From Candidatus Nanoanaerosalina archaeon (lineage in GTDB: Archaea; Nanohalarchaeota; Nanosalinia; Nanosalinales; Nanoanaerosalinaceae): DNA of 7,768 nt. Shown one piece after another: positions 5,520 to 7,768 of this stretch. Within the stretch, counting starts at the first letter, position 1. Each line of letters begins with the position of its first letter. Position numbers and translations under genes: made by a program. The notes beneath the pieces are model-generated. The model did no database searches, had not been told where the DNA came from, and saw only the letters and a program-made list of their open reading frames with translations. Location of the stretch: assembly GCA_022729275.1 (NCBI GenBank), contig JALDAH010000037.1, positions 1 through 7,768 on the forward strand, written 5' to 3'.

Positions 5520-5717
5520 ATGCAGGACACAATAGGACACCTTGCTGGTAAGGTTTATCGATATCTTGAAAAAGGGGGCAAACCCTCGATAACAAAGGTA
5601 ACAAAAGAAGTTGAAGGAAGCAATACAAAGGTTTACATGGCCATAGGTTGGCTTGCCAAGGAAGGAAAGCTTGAGTTTTTAGAGAAAGGAAGAGGAACAA
5701 AGCTTACCTTGAAATAA
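5520..5717 (+). CDS. DUF2582-type winged helix-turn-helix protein
   Basis: A 65-residue protein that is nothing but one winged helix. It matches the DUF2582 (PF10771) pattern well: DTIGHLAGKVYRYLEKGGKP, then a recognition-helix region with KVYMAIGWLAKEGKLEF, then a short wing ending GTKLTLK. Such small proteins occur in archaea and some bacteria and are presumed DNA-binding regulators; targets are not known. The ATG at 5520 is supported by a TATA-like box 27 bases upstream; ATG at 5512 is out of frame and stops after seven codons. A perfect palindrome lies about 50 bases before the start and is a natural candidate target. A hairpin with a T-rich tail follows the stop, so this is probably a single-gene transcript. 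Confidence 0.82.
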   Translation: MQDTIGHLAGKVYRYLEKGGKPSITKVTKEVEGSNTKVYMAIGWLAKEGKLEFLEKGRGTKLTLK

Positions 5718-5727
5718 GGATAAAAAA

Positions 5728-5760
5728 GGCGTTTTTACGCCAGAGATTATTTCTTTTTCT
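5728..5760 (+). terminator. Hairpin with T-rich tail after the winged-helix gene
   Basis: GGCGT (5728-5732) and ACGCC (5737-5741) form a 5-bp GC-rich stem around a TTTT loop, ten bases after the stop codon. It is followed by a T-rich tract (tatttctttttctt, about 5748-5761). The T-tract does not abut the stem, so the match to a classic intrinsic terminator is imperfect, but the T-rich tail alone would suit archaeal termination. Confidence 0.5.
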
Positions 5761-5832
5761 TGGGCTGTGGACATAAATACAAAGCTTTAACAATGTTAAT
5801 CACTTCTTAGTTATCAAAAGGGATTGGACCAC

Positions 5833-6336
5833 ATGTTCAAAGAAGAAGGTATAGGCAGAAAAAATCAAGAGGAAATCACTATTAAAAAGTATCCATCTTT
5901 CGAGGACAAATATGAGGCAGAAACATATATATCCAATATATTAGAATCGAAAACATTAAAAGAAATAAAGGAAATCGATACCGATTGGGATATAGAATAC
6001 ATCTCAAAAGAAAAAATAGATAACTTCAAAGAGGCCTATCAAGACATAAAAGACCATATTCTAAAAGAAAGCGATAAATCGGAAAAATTCTCGGCATATG
6101 CGCTAAACACTTTTTCATTAGGAATCATAATGGGCAGCATAGCAGGATTCGTTTCAGGAGATGTTGCTGAAGGGATACGCAAGGGAGGTATGATAGGTTT
6201 AGCAACAAGCACAGTTATACACTCCTATTCTGCATATCAAAACGTTAGGAACATCAAATACAACGAAAAAATGGACGAGATATACAAAAAGTTCGTGGAT
6301 GAACCTATAAATAAGCTTTATGGAATAAAAAAATAG
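5833..6336 (+). CDS. Unrecognised protein with glycine-rich membrane hairpin
   Basis: I do not recognise this 167-residue protein. The first ~88 residues are polar and highly charged, rich in Lys, Glu and Ile, probably helical (ESKTLKEIKEIDTDWDIEY). Residues about 91-107 (LNTFSLGIIMGSIAGFV) and 118-133 form two short Gly/Ser/Ala-rich hydrophobic segments joined by SGDVAEGIRKGG, a glycine-zipper-like hairpin. A charged tail of about 30 residues follows. This layout suits a small membrane-inserting or membrane-bending hairpin, but no function can be assigned. ATG at 5833 is preferred over the in-frame TTG at 5824, because AAGGGAT (5818-5824) gives reasonable Shine-Dalgarno spacing only for the ATG. 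ATA codons are frequent, and the codon mix looks more AT-rich than in most neighbours. It converges with the SPFH gene, 12 bases apart. Confidence 0.72.
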   Translation: MFKEEGIGRKNQEEITIKKYPSFEDKYEAETYISNILESKTLKEIKEIDTDWDIEYISKEKIDNFKEAYQDIKDHILKESDKSEKFSAYALNTFSLGIIMGSIAGFVSGDVAEGIRKGGMIGLATSTVIHSYSAYQNVRNIKYNEKMDEIYKKFVDEPINKLYGIKK

Positions 6337-6348
6337 TTAAGAAGAGCT

Positions 6349-7194
6349 TTAAATCCCTTCAGAATCAGATAACGAGTCACCAAGCATCTTTTCGATGTCA
6401 AGAGAATCCTTTAACTTATCAAGAATCTCTTTCACATGCCCATGATGAATATCCTCCCCTTCTGCCTTCGGCATAAGTTCCGCTGGAATTGTGACTATTG
6501 TCGAATTCTCTATAGCTACATTGTCAATTGTCTGCAGAGTTCTAAGTTTGTAACCTTCTGTTCCAAGAATCTCAGATGCCATCCTGGTCCTGGCAGCTGC
6601 CTGAAGTTCTCCCCGTGCTTTAGTTATCCTTGCTCTTCTTTCTCTCTCTGCCTCAGCTTCTGCAGCCATAGCCCTTTCCATTGAGTCAGGTATCGAAACA
6701 TCCCTAATCTCGACATCCCTGATAGTTACACCAAACTCGTCCGTGGATTCATCAAGATCCGATCTAAGTTCCTCAGCGATCTCATCTCTCTTCGATAAAA
6801 GGTCATCAAGCTCTACCTTTCCTATCTCAGCTCTCAACATGGTCTTTCCGTAGTTAACGGTCACTTCATTGAAATCCTCTACCTCTAAAATTGTATCCTT
6901 CAATTTCTCGTGATCTCTCTTCACCTTGTAAAATATTATGGCATCGACCGTTACCGTAACGTTATCCCTTGTCAAAACCTTCTGAGGCTGTACATTCACG
7001 GTCTTTACCCTGTAATCCACCTTTTTGATCCACTCTATGAAAGGTATAACGAACTGTAAACCTGGTCCAAGAACTCTTTCAAATGATCCAAGCCTAAAAA
7101 CAATAGCTCTCTCATATTCCTGGTTTATAACAATTGCTTTAACCACTAGGATTATTAGAAAAACCACCAAAATATATATCAAAGGAGTTACCAT
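6349..7194 (-). CDS. SPFH/band 7 protein, stomatin-like
   Basis: A 281-residue stomatin-like protein of usual length. Residues about 3-21 are a single hydrophobic membrane anchor. The SPFH domain follows with the typical QEYERAIVFRLG (25-36), GPGLQFVIPFI (43-53), VQPQKVLTRDNVTVTVDA (68-85) and TIRDVEIRDVSIPDSME (157-173). Then comes the Ala/Glu/Arg-rich coiled coil (AAEAEAERERRARITKARGE, 177-196), through which such proteins build large rings or scaffolds on membranes. The last ~40 residues (HGHVKEILDKLKD and on) look like a separate charged helical tail. Archaeal and bacterial stomatins are commonly encoded beside an NfeD-type membrane protein; none is visible within this window on either side. 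The ATG at 7194 has AGGTG about nine bases upstream and a TATA-like block further up. Confidence 0.92.
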   Translation of the reverse strand: MVTPLIYILVVFLIILVVKAIVINQEYERAIVFRLGSFERVLGPGLQFVIPFIEWIKKVDYRVKTVNVQPQKVLTRDNVTVTVDAIIFYKVKRDHEKLKDTILEVEDFNEVTVNYGKTMLRAEIGKVELDDLLSKRDEIAEELRSDLDESTDEFGVTIRDVEIRDVSIPDSMERAMAAEAEAERERRARITKARGELQAAARTRMASEILGTEGYKLRTLQTIDNVAIENSTIVTIPAELMPKAEGEDIHHGHVKEILDKLKDSLDIEKMLGDSLSDSEGI

Positions 7195-7210
7195 ATTTTT
7201 TTACACCTAT

Positions 7211-7218
7211 TATTAAAT
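7211..7218 (+). promoter_or_regulatory. TATA-like element for the SGNH hydrolase gene
   Basis: TATTAAAT is centred 27 bases before the ATG at 7242, as expected for an archaeal leaderless promoter, and no Shine-Dalgarno sequence lies between. Confidence 0.5.
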
Positions 7219-7227
7219 TCGAATTAG

Positions 7228-7239
7228 TTATAATTAAAA
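7228..7239 (-). promoter_or_regulatory. TATA-like element for the SPFH gene
   Basis: On the minus strand this reads TTTTAATTATAA, about 40 bases before the SPFH start. It would place transcription near 7208, leaving a short leader containing the AGGTG ribosome site (7204-7208). It overlaps the region just upstream of the divergent SGNH start, so the two promoters interleave in the 47-base gap. Confidence 0.4.
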
Positions 7240-7241
7240 GT

Positions 7242-7768
7242 ATGGATAAAATCTCACAACCATGGAAAAAAATTTTTATAGTCCTCATCTTACTTTTATG
7301 GTCCTTGACCATCATCCCTATAATTCAGTTTGTTTCAAGTTCTAATAGTATCAATAATATTGACCTAGAGGAACTAAACAAGAGTTTCAGAGGTCTTAGA
7401 TATAATGAGAGTGGCCATTACTTTGACAATTTGAATTCAAATAATGAAAAGTTTATTGAGATAGAAAGAAAATGTTTTAGGGAAAAATTCAAGATTGATA
7501 GTAATGCTTCAGATCATATATATGTTTTTAGTGGTTCCTCTATGGTCACACCTTTCTGCGAAAAGAAATATATACCTCTTCATCTCGAAAACATTTTTGA
7601 ACAGGAAAATAATCAGAGTATAAAAGTATATAACCTAGCAAAAAGTGGTGCTCGTTCCACATCAATTGTCAAAAGCTTAAACAAGAGCATCAATATGGAA
7701 AAACCTGAAATGGTTCTGATATACTCCGGGCACAACGACCACTTTGAATCCCATAAGATAATCAGGGA
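7242..7768 (+). CDS. Membrane-anchored SGNH/GDSL-type hydrolase (partial, 3' end outside window)
   Basis: An ATG at 7242 opens a frame that stays open to the window end (175 full codons). Residues about 10-32 (IFIVLILLLWSLTIIPIIQF) form an N-terminal signal anchor, so the rest should face outside the cell. A linker of about 60 residues is followed by an SGNH-like fold. The block I nucleophile region is HIYVFSGSSMV (Ser in GSS). YNLAKSGARS corresponds to the block II Gly segment. MVLIYSGHNDHF carries the block III G-x-N-D. The catalytic Asp/His of block V would lie beyond the window. Relatives with YSGHNE-type block III act as esterases or deacetylases on surface glycans, or are uncharacterised; the substrate here is unknown. 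A TATA-like box lies 27 bases upstream. Confidence 0.72.
   Translation, partial: MDKISQPWKKIFIVLILLLWSLTIIPIIQFVSSSNSINNIDLEELNKSFRGLRYNESGHYFDNLNSNNEKFIEIERKCFREKFKIDSNASDHIYVFSGSSMVTPFCEKKYIPLHLENIFEQENNQSIKVYNLAKSGARSTSIVKSLNKSINMEKPEMVLIYSGHNDHFESHKIIR

Noticed and set aside
5422..5700. Minus-strand ORF opposite the winged-helix gene
   Set aside because: Its composition is an antisense shadow, and it covers the palindrome and promoter of a recognisable gene.
5718..5832. Possible small RNA in the gap before the orphan protein
   Set aside because: Apart from the 5-bp hairpin and T-rich tail there is no extended structure or tRNA-like motif; it reads as terminator plus promoter (ataaatac and gctttaa are weak TATA candidates).
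6436..6684. Cys/Ser/Phe-rich plus-strand ORF inside the SPFH gene
   Set aside because: The Cys-rich look comes from reading the antisense of the Ala/Glu/Arg-rich coiled coil; no independent support.

Overview
The window looks like a stretch of low-GC archaeal chromosome; the exact lineage cannot be told from it. The evidence is leaderless-type promoters (AT-rich TATA boxes about 26-30 bases before start codons, often with no Shine-Dalgarno sequence), heavy use of ATA, AGA and AGG codons, oligo-T terminators, classical C2H2 zinc fingers, a DUF2582-type winged helix protein and a p-stomatin-like SPFH protein. No rRNA, tRNA, CRISPR array, insertion sequence or integrase is visible, so this reads as chromosomal DNA with short transcription units rather than a mobile element.

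Layout. Positions 2-61 are the tail of a membrane protein gene whose stop codon lies inside the Shine-Dalgarno sequence of a small thioredoxin gene (68-388, WCLPC active site). Tail-to-tail with it is a minus-strand Na+/phosphate-cotransporter-like membrane protein (401-1453). Divergent from that is a soluble bacterial-PH-like + SHOCT protein (1499-2014), followed by a hairpin/T-tract, a CmpB-type (PF06541-like) multispanning membrane protein (2073-2825) and a PHP-domain metal-dependent phosphoesterase (2860-3567). Next is the most unusual gene: a one-helix membrane protein with a bPH_2-like domain and two classical C2H2 zinc fingers at its C-terminus (about 3607-4218, no ordinary start codon). 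It is followed closely by a Nudix hydrolase (4229-4666).

After an oligo-T terminator come a YgjP/DUF45 metallopeptidase (4736-5455), a perfect 19-bp palindrome, and a small DUF2582-type winged-helix protein (5520-5717). Then come a hairpin/T-rich terminator, an unrecognised protein with a glycine-rich membrane hairpin (5833-6336), a minus-strand SPFH/stomatin protein (6349-7194), and divergently the start of a membrane-anchored SGNH/GDSL hydrolase (7242-window end).

How the genes work together is mostly unclear. Membrane-surface biology recurs (two PH-like proteins, SPFH, CmpB-like and Na/Pi-like proteins, an anchored SGNH hydrolase), alongside generic housekeeping hydrolases (PHP, Nudix, YgjP). 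I see no complete defence cassette or biosynthetic pathway. The candidates for something undescribed are the PH-zinc-finger membrane fusion and the palindrome upstream of the winged-helix gene.
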